Of a stretch of DNA of 20,955 nt, positions 1 to 6,823 are shown one piece after another. The notes under the pieces were generated by a model. It did not search any database and was not told the DNA's origin. It saw only the letters and a program-made list of their open reading frames with translations. The stretch spans positions 1 to 20,955 of the forward strand of contig CAMAMZ010000016.1 in assembly GCA_945837185.1 (NCBI GenBank), written 5' to 3'. A program made the position numbers and the translations under genes. The stretch's first letter is position 1. Each line of letters opens with the position of its first letter. The DNA comes from an uncultured Bacteroidales bacterium (lineage in GTDB: Bacteria > Bacteroidota > Bacteroidia > Bacteroidales > Bacteroidaceae).

Positions 1-2
1 GA

Positions 3-128
3 GAAAATTATAGATCACGGTCATATATTGATTTCTCGTCTAAATACATCTATCTCTCTGGTTACCTTGAGGCGTATGGCGATGATAATATACAGTCATG
101 GTGTACACTCTATGGCGTATGGCAATAA
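3..128 (+). CDS. 3' tail of an unidentified + strand gene (frame uncertain)
   Basis: Two + strand frames are open from the window edge. One ends at TAA 126-128 (41 residues, ending SWCTLYGVWQ), the other at TAG 133-135 (44 residues, ending MAYGNKR). All three - strand frames contain stops here. A strong + strand terminator lies 35 bases downstream, which supports a + strand gene ending here. I prefer the first frame because its mix of acidic, aromatic and small residues looks more protein-like, but this is a weak preference. No family is recognisable from so short a tail, so no function is proposed. Confidence 0.3.
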   Translation, partial: ENYRSRSYIDFSSKYIYLSGYLEAYGDDNIQSWCTLYGVWQ

Positions 129-163
129 ACGTTAGTATAGTATAGTTGTAATTTCGTTTCTCG

Positions 164-199
164 AAGGCCGCGGTACATGGTTTGTACGGCGGCCTTTTT
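164..199 (+). terminator. Rho-independent terminator of the upstream gene
   Basis: An 8-bp perfect stem (AAGGCCGC at 164-171 with GCGGCCTT at 189-196), one G-G mismatch, then a 5-bp inner stem (GTACA with TGTAC) and a 5-nt loop. The T run 195-199 follows on the + strand. This is a strong intrinsic terminator for the gene whose tail occupies the left edge. Confidence 0.85.
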
Positions 200-216
200 G
201 TGCGTATATATATTTA

Positions 217-234
217 AAGGTACGCGCGTACCTT
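217..234. repeat. 18-bp perfect palindrome
   Basis: AAGGTACGCGCGTACCTT equals its own reverse complement. It sits in a looser inverted arrangement, with GTATAT at 204-209 and ATATAC at 239-244 flanking it about 3 nt off-register. It could be a dimeric protein site or a cruciform or hairpin-forming element. No T run follows on either strand, so it is not a standard terminator. Confidence 0.8.
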
Positions 235-311
235 ATTAATATACTCTAATAATATAATATGCTTTGGCCAAACATGTAGCTTGTGTAGCATTGCCGTTAA
301 GTTGCAAGTTA

Positions 312-334
312 CGTTCAGCCTAGGCTGAACGGTC
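312..334 (+). repeat. Palindromic inverted repeat, left copy
   Basis: Contains the 20-bp perfect palindrome CGTTCAGCCTAGGCTGAACG (312-331) followed by GTC. The whole 23 bases are the exact reverse complement of 375-397, so the pair is an inverted repeat whose arms are each palindromic. The palindrome centres are 66 bp apart. Confidence 0.9.
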
Positions 335-374
335 AAATATGTCTATATTGATGTTGATAGATGTTATCTTCTAC

Positions 375-397
375 GACCGTTCAGCCTAGGCTGAACG
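375..397 (-). repeat. Palindromic inverted repeat, right copy
   Basis: GAC followed by the same 20-bp palindrome (378-397). It is the exact reverse complement of 312-334, with 40 bases between the arms. Identity stops abruptly at both ends: 335 against 374 and 311 against 398 no longer match. In RNA the two arms could pair as a 23-bp stem or each fold on itself. Confidence 0.9.
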
Positions 398-469
398 AAA
401 AGGGGAGTTCCTTATGGCTATTGTGATAATTATATAGAGGTGCGGCAGCTATTATATGTTATCGGACAG

Positions 470-512
470 CAATAAATAAAACAGGCGGTTACATGGATTT
501 GTAACCGCCTGT
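470..512 (-). terminator. Terminator of the dsbD-desulfidase transcript
   Basis: A 12-bp perfect stem (481-492 with 501-512) and an 8-nt loop. On the - strand it is followed by a T-rich run (TTTTATTTATT, complement of 470-480). It lies 21 bases beyond the TAA of the cysteine desulfidase family gene, so it closes the - strand operon. Confidence 0.88.
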
Positions 513-533
513 TGCGAATCGTATGGCGAACGC

Positions 534-1823
534 TTATCGCTTGTTTGTCATAATCTTCAATACCATATCATCGGTGGCACACATGGCTTCTTTACCAATA
601 TTGGTCAGGTTCTGGATAGAACGGTCCACATCCTCATCAATGATACCTTCAGCCTCTGTAACGTACTTTCCTTCCCGAGCCAAGAGGGCAGAGAGAAGAG
701 CCGTGGAAACACCAGAACATATCTTAAGCGAACAACTGGGTTTGGCACCATCGCAAATCATACCCGTCAGGTTGGCTATCATATTCTTCACGGAATGACA
801 GATGTCGGTATAAGAACCTCCCATGAGATATGTAATGCCACAACTTGAGCCAATAGAAGCTACCACACAGCCACACAAGGCACTCAGTCGACCAAGACTC
901 TGCTTGATGTAGATGGCTGTGAGATGACTCAGTGTAAGCGCACGAATCAATTCCTCCTCCGTGTTCTCATTCTCTTCAGCAAAAACGGCTACAGGGTTGG
1001 TGGCACAGATACCTTGGTTGCCTGAACCACTGTTGCTCATAACAGGAATCATGGCGCCTCCCATACGGGCATCGCAAGCTAAAGCTGTTTTCGATATGAT
1101 ATGCGAGAACATGGTTTTACCAAAGATACCGTGGCTTAAGGGGCGGTCCATGGTTTTGCCCAAACAATGCCCGTAGTTGCCTTTGATAGACTCTGCTGCA
1201 GCTTTCAGATTGTATTCTTTAGTGCGCAAGATAGGACGTAACTCCTCGGTGGGAGCGGTAGTGGCAAAATCGTAAACCAGCTGGAAGTTGAGAGAAAGGT
1301 GGGCTTTTTCTGCCTCTTCGGTACAACCATCCCTGCGGTCGAGACTTATGATGCCATCACGCTCTTCATAGACGAAGTTTGTATGCCCGGTAGCAATAAT
1401 GGCTGTGGTACGACTGCCTCCTGCCTCACAGATGGCTTCTATATAGAGCTTGTCGCAGCTACCCTGTTTGAGCTGAATGTCGATATGCTCCTCTGCTACA
1501 TAACGTTTGCCTAATTCCAAGGTCTCAGGAGTAAGGTCTTTGAGCACCTCTAACTGATAGGCCGACTTGCCGATGAGGGCACCGAGGGCTATGGCAATGG
1601 GCAGACCAATCATGCCGGTGCCGGGGATGCCTACACCCATGGCATTCTTCAGGATATTGGCACTCAGCATCACTGTAATCTTCTCTGGGCGTCTGCCCAG
1701 ATTCTCTGTGGCACGAGCCACACAAAGGGCCACTGCCATAGGTTCTGTACAGCCTACGGCAGGCACCACTTCTTGTGCTATCAAATCAAGGATTTGTTTC
1801 CTTGTGTTGTGATCCATCATCAC
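534..1823 (-). CDS. L-cysteine desulfidase family protein (UPF0597, CyuA-like)
   Basis: A 429-residue protein of the UPF0597 family, whose members include E. coli CyuA/YhaM (about 436 residues) and archaeal L-cysteine desulfidase. Those enzymes use an iron-sulfur cluster to split cysteine into pyruvate, ammonia and sulfide. Visible family signatures are AVGCTEP near the N terminus (C25), the glycine-rich GIPGTGMIGLP (65-75), NSGSGNQG (264-271), a CGC pair (C317, C319) and ICDGAKPSCSLK with C357 and C364. No signal peptide or membrane segment is seen, so it is cytoplasmic. The open frame begins at GTG 1823, directly after the dsbD TAA; ATG 1820 and ATG 1817 follow in frame and either may be the true start. 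The junction suggests translational coupling to dsbD. The family call is firm. The exact substrate (cysteine against serine or a related amino acid) is inferred. Confidence 0.85.
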   Translation of the reverse strand: MMMDHNTRKQILDLIAQEVVPAVGCTEPMAVALCVARATENLGRRPEKITVMLSANILKNAMGVGIPGTGMIGLPIAIALGALIGKSAYQLEVLKDLTPETLELGKRYVAEEHIDIQLKQGSCDKLYIEAICEAGGSRTTAIIATGHTNFVYEERDGIISLDRRDGCTEEAEKAHLSLNFQLVYDFATTAPTEELRPILRTKEYNLKAAAESIKGNYGHCLGKTMDRPLSHGIFGKTMFSHIISKTALACDARMGGAMIPVMSNSGSGNQGICATNPVAVFAEENENTEEELIRALTLSHLTAIYIKQSLGRLSALCGCVVASIGSSCGITYLMGGSYTDICHSVKNMIANLTGMICDGAKPSCSLKICSGVSTALLSALLAREGKYVTEAEGIIDEDVDRSIQNLTNIGKEAMCATDDMVLKIMTNKR

Positions 1824-3890
1824 TTATTTCTTATAGTTCTCAATACCCTTTGTCAGGAACTCTATATATCCAGGAATATCCTCCTTATAGCTATGCGACT
1901 TGCAGAGCGGGTTACCCTCATTGTCTACTGCCACATAGAAAGGTTGAGCGTTGGCACCGAACTTACTTGCCTGGAGATAGCTCCATTTGTCGCCTATAGT
2001 ACGCAGGGTGCGCTTCTCACCGTTGAATACCACTTCGATGGGTTCAGCAAGCGGTGTCTTGTCGTCAACATAAAGAGAGATGAGCACGTAGTCTTTGGTC
2101 AGTAAGTCGGCTACGCTGGGATCGGTCCATACTGCTGCTTCCATCTTACGACAGTTCACACAACCGAAACCGGTGAAGTCGAGCAATACGGGTTTGCCTT
2201 GGGCTTTGGCAGCTGCCATACCCAGTTCATAATCTTTGTAGTGTGGTTCTACTGTCTTGGTGTTGAGGTTGAAATCCTGGGTGTTGATAGGAGGAGCAAA
2301 AGCACTGATAGCCTTGCAAGGAGCACCCCACAATCCAGGCACCATGTAAATGGCAAAGGCAATGGAACACAATCCGAGCATGATGCAGGGCACAGGCATA
2401 GGCTTGTTGATGTCGCCGCCGATAGCGTCTTCCTGGAACTTCAGTTTGCCAATGAGATAGAGGCCCAGTGCGCCGAAGATTACGATCCACAAAGAGATAA
2501 ACACCTCGCGGTCGAGGATGTGCCAACCGTAAGCCAAGTCAGCTACGGAGAGGAACTTGAGGGCGAAAGCAATCTCTATAAAGCCCAGAACAACCTTGAT
2601 GGTGGTCATCCATGAACCCGATTTGGGTGCTGACTTCAACCAAGAAGGGAAGAGGGCAAAGAGGGTGAAGGGGAGAGCCAGCGCCAATGCAAAGCCCAAC
2701 ATACCGATGGTAGGAGCCAACCAGTCACCGGAGGTAACCGTCTCTACGAGCAGCAAACCGATGATAGGTGCTGTACATGAGAATGACACCAATACCAAAG
2801 TAAAGGCCATCAGGAAGATAGAGATGAGGCCGGTGGTATTGGACGCTTTTGTGTCGACAGCATTGGCCCAACGATCTGGAAGTTTGATTTCAAACCATCC
2901 AAAGAAAGAGAAGGCAAATACCAACAACAGCAAGAAGAGTACGATGTTGAATATAGCGCTTGTTGAAAGCTCATTGAGTTTGCTGGGACCAAAGATAGCC
3001 GTAATCAGCAGACCTAAGGTGAGGTAGATGACCACAATGGAAAGGCCATAGGTCACTGCGTCTTTGATACCTTTCTGCTTGTCGTCTTTTGCACGCTTCA
3101 GGAAGAAACTGATGGTCATGGGAATGATGGGCCAGATGCAAGGCATGACAAGGGCGAGCAAACCACCTATAAAACCTACCAGAAAGATATAGAAAAGAGA
3201 ATGGTCGGCAATGTTGCCGGCATCGTCAAGGGCATGCAGCTCCTCAACTACAGGACGCCACCAGGCCTGCGTGTCGGCATCACCCACTGCAGCTACGGTT
3301 GCTTGTGCTGTAGAATCGGCAGGAGCAACAGAGTCGGCAGGAGTAACCACCTGTGCAGGAGTTTCTGCGGGAGCTACTTCTTTGTCGTTGCTTGTGGGCT
3401 GCTTGTCAGCTGCAGCAGCGGCCTTTGAGTCGACAGCAGGCGATTTGCCGCTCTTCACAAAGCTCACTGATGTGGGAGGCATGCAGCTCTCATCGTTGCA
3501 GGAGCCATATTCCAGATATACGTCGATGGAATAGTCGGGCTTGGTGAATTTAACACGTTGAACAAATTGCACGCTGCCTTCAAAATAACGCACCTTCATA
3601 TCGAAGAGCTTGTCAAAAATAGAGATTTCATGCCCCTTAGGAGTCAACTTGCCTACCAGTTCCACTCCCTCGAGTTTGTTAACATTGATGGTTGCCGATA
3701 CCGGGCCACCTGCAGCCAGATCGGTTGAATACACGTGCCATCCTTCATCAATCTTACCGCTGAACACAATTTCGCCTTCTGCTGTTGTGCCGGTCTTTAG
3801 GTTAGCTGAGAATTTCACTGGTTCTACCAACTGTGCATGTACCACTGACATGACAAAAAGAAGGAGAGCCAAAGTAATGCTTTTCTTCAT
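1824..3890 (-). CDS. dsbD: Thiol:disulfide interchange protein DsbD
   Basis: A 688-residue inner-membrane reductant carrier that moves electrons from cytoplasmic thioredoxin to periplasmic partners. A signal peptide covers about residues 1-19 (cut near VHA-Q). An N-terminal periplasmic domain carries a redox pair C131/C136 in GSCNDESC. A low-complexity Ala/Pro/Asp/Thr linker runs about 150-205. The central membrane domain of about eight helices has the paired cysteines C251 (MPCIWPIIP) and C372 (SCTAP). The C-terminal thioredoxin-like domain has CVNC (C577, C580). All six catalytic cysteines expected of DsbD are therefore present. It follows metG by 120 nt and abuts the desulfidase gene. I see no TAnnTTTG motif just upstream, so it may depend on read-through from metG. 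Likely partners are cytochrome c maturation or periplasmic reductases, but none is encoded in this window. Confidence 0.95.
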   Translation of the reverse strand: MKKSITLALLLFVMSVVHAQLVEPVKFSANLKTGTTAEGEIVFSGKIDEGWHVYSTDLAAGGPVSATINVNKLEGVELVGKLTPKGHEISIFDKLFDMKVRYFEGSVQFVQRVKFTKPDYSIDVYLEYGSCNDESCMPPTSVSFVKSGKSPAVDSKAAAAADKQPTSNDKEVAPAETPAQVVTPADSVAPADSTAQATVAAVGDADTQAWWRPVVEELHALDDAGNIADHSLFYIFLVGFIGGLLALVMPCIWPIIPMTISFFLKRAKDDKQKGIKDAVTYGLSIVVIYLTLGLLITAIFGPSKLNELSTSAIFNIVLFLLLLVFAFSFFGWFEIKLPDRWANAVDTKASNTTGLISIFLMAFTLVLVSFSCTAPIIGLLLVETVTSGDWLAPTIGMLGFALALALPFTLFALFPSWLKSAPKSGSWMTTIKVVLGFIEIAFALKFLSVADLAYGWHILDREVFISLWIVIFGALGLYLIGKLKFQEDAIGGDINKPMPVPCIMLGLCSIAFAIYMVPGLWGAPCKAISAFAPPINTQDFNLNTKTVEPHYKDYELGMAAAKAQGKPVLLDFTGFGCVNCRKMEAAVWTDPSVADLLTKDYVLISLYVDDKTPLAEPIEVVFNGEKRTLRTIGDKWSYLQASKFGANAQPFYVAVDNEGNPLCKSHSYKEDIPGYIEFLTKGIENYKK

Positions 3891-3943
3891 TGTAAAAATA
3901 TTATTTGATTGTTATTTTATATACGTTTTATGGGGTAGGATGG

Positions 3944-3983
3944 GGACTGCTAAACGTTGTTTTTTCAATGAGTTTAACAGTCC
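3944..3983 (-). other. Hairpin in the metG-dsbD gap
   Basis: A 12-bp stem (3944-3955 with 3972-3983) with one G-U pair in one orientation and a 16-nt loop. Neither strand has a T run after it, so it does not look like an intrinsic terminator. It could stabilise mRNA ends, mark processing, or tune read-through from metG into dsbD. Confidence 0.6.
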
Positions 3984-4010
3984 GCTCCATTATAAGGAAG
4001 AAGAGAAATC

Positions 4011-6074
4011 TTAACCTACCGAGCTTCCTGGTTTGACTTTCCCCAAAGTAGTGGTTACATTGAGTCGTCCGTCAAAGTCAACGGCGGAGAGTATCATGCC
4101 TTGGCTTTCAATACCCATCATTTTACGTGGCGCAAAGTTGGCCACGAATAGCACATCTTTGCCCACCAGTTCTTCAGGCTCATAGTAGGCTGCTATACCA
4201 CTGAGAATGGTACGGTCGGTGCCACTGCCATCATCAATGGTGAACTGCAGGAGTTTCTTGGACTTCTTTACATGCTGACAGGCTTTGATATGGCCTACAC
4301 GGATGTCCAGTTTTTCAAAGTCTTCAAAGCTAACCGTTTCTTTGATGGGGGCTGCTTGGTAAGCAGCGGCTTCATTGGCTTTCTTGGTAGCCTCAAGTTT
4401 GTCGAGTTGTTGTTGGATGGTTGTATCCTCAATCTTTTCGAACAACAGTTCAGGTTCGCCCAGCTGATGGCCTGCTTCCAAGAGTTGTGTGCTACCCAGT
4501 TGTTCCCATTCGTAATGCTCCACGTTGAGCATGTTCAGCAGTTTTTTGCTGCTGAATGGGAGGAAGGGTTCAAAGGCAATCGCTAAATTGGCCACCAGTT
4601 GCAAACTGATGTTGAGGATTGTTTCCACGCGTTTCATATCGGTTTTGGCCACTTTCCAAGGTTCACAGTCTGCTATGTATTTGTTGCCAATGCGAGCCAG
4701 ATTCATAGCTTCTTTCTGTGCATCGCGGAACTTGAAGCCTTCCAGCAGATGTTCCACATGCTGTTTCACGTCCTTGAATTCTGCCAAGGTGGCACGGTCT
4801 GTGTCGGTAAGTTCTCCACAGGCGGGCACAACACCATTCCAATATTTCTTTGTGAGTTGTAGGGCACGGTTCACAAAATTGCCGTAGATGGCCACCAACT
4901 CATTGTTGTTACGGTCTTGGAAATCCTTCCAGGTGAAGTTGTTGTCCTTTGTTTCCGGTGCATTGGCTGTGAGCACATAGCGCAACACATCCTGTTTGCC
5001 AGGAAAATCAACCAGATACTCATGAAGCCATACAGCCCAATTGCGGGATGTTGAGATCTTGTCGTTCTCCAAATTGAGGAACTCATTGGAAGGCACATTG
5101 TCGGGCATGATATAAGCGCCATGAGCTTTCATCATTACAGGGAAAATCAGGCAGTGGAACACGATGTTGTCTTTTCCAATGAAGTGTATAAGGCGTGTTT
5201 CCTCATCTTGCCACCATTTTTGCCAGCTGCCCCAACGCTCAGGTTCCTTCTCACAAAGTTCCTTGGTGTTGGAGATATAGCCTATCGGTGCGTCAAACCA
5301 TACGTAGAGCACCTTGCCTTCTGCCCCTTCCACAGGAACAGGAATACCCCAGTCAAGGTCGCGGGTCATGGCACGAGGTTGCAAATCCATGTCGAGCCAG
5401 CTCTTGCATTGTCCATATACATTGGGGCGCCATTCTTTGTGCCCCTCCAGAATCCATTGTTTCAACCAATTTTGGTATTTCCCCAAAGGCAGATACCAGT
5501 TCTTGGTAGGCTTCTTGACCAATCCATGACCAGGGTTGTTCTTGTTAGTGGGATTGATGAGTTCGTCTGGCGAAAGCGTGGCACCGCATTTTTCACATTG
5601 GTCGCCATAAGCTCCCTCTGCTCCACAGCGTGGACATGTACCCACAATGTTGCGGTCGGTGAGAAATTCGCCTGTCTCCTCGTCGCAGTATTGCAGTTCG
5701 GTGTGCTCCTCCAGTTCGCCTTTGTCATAAAGGGTGCGGAAGAAATCGGAAGCAAATTGGTGGTGAATCTTGGAGGTTGTGCGGCTATAGATATCGAACG
5801 AAATGCCAAAATCCTCAAACGATTTCTTGATGAGATTGTGATAGCGGTCTACTACCTCCTGTACGCTGATGCCTTCTTGCCGTGCACGGATAGTGACAGG
5901 TACACCATGCTCATCGCTGCCGCCAATGAACACAACCTCTTGTTTCTTGAGGCGCAAGTAGCGTACATAAATGTCTGCTGGTACATATACACCGGCCAAA
6001 TGGCCAATATGCACACCACCGTTGGCATACGGGAGCGCAGCCGTAACGGTGGTTCGCTTAAATTTCTTTTCCAT
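4011..6074 (-). CDS. metG: Methionyl-tRNA synthetase
   Basis: A 687-residue class I aminoacyl-tRNA synthetase that charges tRNA-Met. The N-terminal Rossmann domain has HIGH at 22-25 and GGSDEHG at 51-57. The connective domain has a zinc knuckle C147-x2-C150 and C160-x2-C163. The second catalytic motif is KISTS at 339-343, a KMSKS variant. An anticodon-binding helical region follows. Residues from about 583 form the EMAP-II/Trbp111-type tRNA-binding domain (LDIRVG, SGIAAYYEPEELVGK, SQGMILSA), which promotes dimerisation in bacterial MetRS. The length and domain order match full-length Bacteroidota MetG. A TAnnTTTG box lies 29 bases upstream (6103-6110), so it has its own promoter although desulfoferrodoxin lies upstream in the same direction. 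No Shine-Dalgarno is visible, which is usual in this phylum. Confidence 0.97.
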   Translation of the reverse strand: MEKKFKRTTVTAALPYANGGVHIGHLAGVYVPADIYVRYLRLKKQEVVFIGGSDEHGVPVTIRARQEGISVQEVVDRYHNLIKKSFEDFGISFDIYSRTTSKIHHQFASDFFRTLYDKGELEEHTELQYCDEETGEFLTDRNIVGTCPRCGAEGAYGDQCEKCGATLSPDELINPTNKNNPGHGLVKKPTKNWYLPLGKYQNWLKQWILEGHKEWRPNVYGQCKSWLDMDLQPRAMTRDLDWGIPVPVEGAEGKVLYVWFDAPIGYISNTKELCEKEPERWGSWQKWWQDEETRLIHFIGKDNIVFHCLIFPVMMKAHGAYIMPDNVPSNEFLNLENDKISTSRNWAVWLHEYLVDFPGKQDVLRYVLTANAPETKDNNFTWKDFQDRNNNELVAIYGNFVNRALQLTKKYWNGVVPACGELTDTDRATLAEFKDVKQHVEHLLEGFKFRDAQKEAMNLARIGNKYIADCEPWKVAKTDMKRVETILNISLQLVANLAIAFEPFLPFSSKKLLNMLNVEHYEWEQLGSTQLLEAGHQLGEPELLFEKIEDTTIQQQLDKLEATKKANEAAAYQAAPIKETVSFEDFEKLDIRVGHIKACQHVKKSKKLLQFTIDDGSGTDRTILSGIAAYYEPEELVGKDVLFVANFAPRKMMGIESQGMILSAVDFDGRLNVTTTLGKVKPGSSVG

Positions 6075-6102
6075 AAAAACGATCGTAATTTTATTATGGT
6101 TG

Positions 6103-6110
6103 CAAAATTA
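6103..6110 (-). promoter_or_regulatory. Bacteroidota -7 box for metG
   Basis: The - strand reads TAATTTTG, matching TAnnTTTG. It is 28 nt from the metG ATG, implying a short leader of about 20 nt. I see no good -33 TTTG at the usual spacing, so confidence is moderate. Confidence 0.55.
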
Positions 6111-6203
6111 CGAAATAATTGCCAATAAAAGCCCTTTTTTATGGTGGAAAATCTTTCTTTTTGCTACTCCTGCTGTAATTTTAGCAAGAAAATTGGGAAC
6201 GTG

Positions 6204-6581
6204 TTATTCCTTACGCCATAAACCATGGAGGTTACAATAGGCGAGGGCACATACTGCCGCCTCGTTGGTCATAAAGATGGCCTGAGGTTCATCGGAAGGC
6301 TGCAACTCGCAACGTAGCACATGTGTAGGGGTTTCCAGAACAATCCACTGAATGTAATGTGCTGCGGTCATAGGATGGGAAATGCTTCCTACCGTCACCT
6401 TATAGCCTCCCTCGATTTTCTCTATTACCGGTATGTGCTTCTCTTGCGATGCCTCGGTGGTGTTGCCGGGAAGTTTCACCATGGGTTTGCCACAGCATAC
6501 AAGGACGCCACCGCCCTCACTCATCACTTCTACCACATTGCCACATATAGGGCAATGATAAATTTCTCTTTTCTTTGTCAT
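6204..6581 (-). CDS. dfx: Desulfoferrodoxin (superoxide reductase)
   Basis: A 125-residue two-iron superoxide reductase that reduces superoxide to peroxide without making oxygen, useful to an anaerobe. The N-terminal desulforedoxin-type iron site has C10, C13, C29 and C30 (CPIC then CC). The catalytic iron site has H49, H69, H75, C116 and H119 (EKHIP, SHP, AHYIQWI, CNLHGLW). The conserved E47-K48 pair before H49, known to matter in catalysis, is present. It has no signal peptide, so it acts in the cytoplasm. It is the first gene leftward from the divergent promoter region and has an unusually good Shine-Dalgarno and promoter. A rubredoxin, a common electron donor for such enzymes, is encoded about 11 kb away but in a separate unit. 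Confidence 0.95.
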   Translation of the reverse strand: MTKKREIYHCPICGNVVEVMSEGGGVLVCCGKPMVKLPGNTTEASQEKHIPVIEKIEGGYKVTVGSISHPMTAAHYIQWIVLETPTHVLRCELQPSDEPQAIFMTNEAAVCALAYCNLHGLWRKE

Positions 6582-6587
6582 GATAGG

Positions 6588-6593
6588 CTCCTT
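6588..6593 (-). promoter_or_regulatory. Strong Shine-Dalgarno of desulfoferrodoxin
   Basis: The - strand AAGGAG lies 6 nt before the ATG at 6581. Such a canonical site is uncommon in Bacteroidota and suggests high expression. It also fixes the start codon. Confidence 0.75.
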
Positions 6594-6625
6594 TCTTTAA
6601 AATAAATCCAGAATGGTTTTCACCA

Positions 6626-6653
6626 CAAATATAGCGAAAAACAAGCATACCAA
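6626..6653 (-). promoter_or_regulatory. Promoter of desulfoferrodoxin
   Basis: The - strand has TATATTTG (6626-6633), a perfect TAnnTTTG -7 box. A TTG at 6651-6653 lies 17 nt upstream as a -33 element, slightly short of the usual spacing. The box is about 45 nt from the start codon. Confidence 0.65.
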
Positions 6654-6786
6654 CGCATGCGGTGTGCAGAATATCACAAAACTAATGTTTATTTAACCTC
6701 CGTTGAGTGTTGCCGACAAGGGTGTTGGCTTCCTGGCAGGTAGTATTAAAAATAGTGAATTGTTCCCTATTTCTGAAAGAAAGGCT

Positions 6787-6794
6787 TACCTTTG
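6787..6794 (+). promoter_or_regulatory. -7 box for the GH3 gene and downstream operon
   Basis: TACCTTTG matches TAnnTTTG and lies 29 nt before the GH3 ATG. The nearest upstream TTG (6760-6762) is 24 nt away, a little far for a -33 element. It sits inside the small inverted repeat GCTTAC-CTTT-GTAAGC (6785-6800), which might bind a regulator. Confidence 0.55.
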
Positions 6795-6823
6795 TAAGCT
6801 AAAATTGGTAAATCATACGCACT

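Larger units (their letters stand above)
200..470. other. Gene-free convergent spacer with three perfect palindromes
   Basis: This AT-rich stretch lies between two transcripts that converge and both terminate at its edges. I find no convincing gene: the best + strand start, ATG 414, follows a purine-rich AAAAGGGGAG but gives only seven codons. It contains an 18-bp palindrome (217-234) and two copies of a 20-bp palindrome (312-331 and 378-397). A convergent spacer does not normally need operators, so their purpose is unclear. Confidence 0.6.

Noticed and set aside
414..437. Seven-codon frame after AAAAGGGGAG
   Set aside because: Too short and without a downstream gene to act as a leader peptide for.
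997..1020. Possible sigma-54 (-24/-12) promoter around TGGCAC
   Set aside because: The spacing to the next GC does not fit the -24/-12 rule, and it lies inside a coding region on the wrong side for a gene start.
3944..3983. metG intrinsic terminator
   Set aside because: The stem is good but no T run follows on either strand, so I list it as a hairpin only.
5121..6128. Long + strand open frame (335 codons) opposite metG
   Set aside because: It lies antisense to an unmistakable methionyl-tRNA synthetase and has no recognisable motif; it is a shadow of biased codon use.
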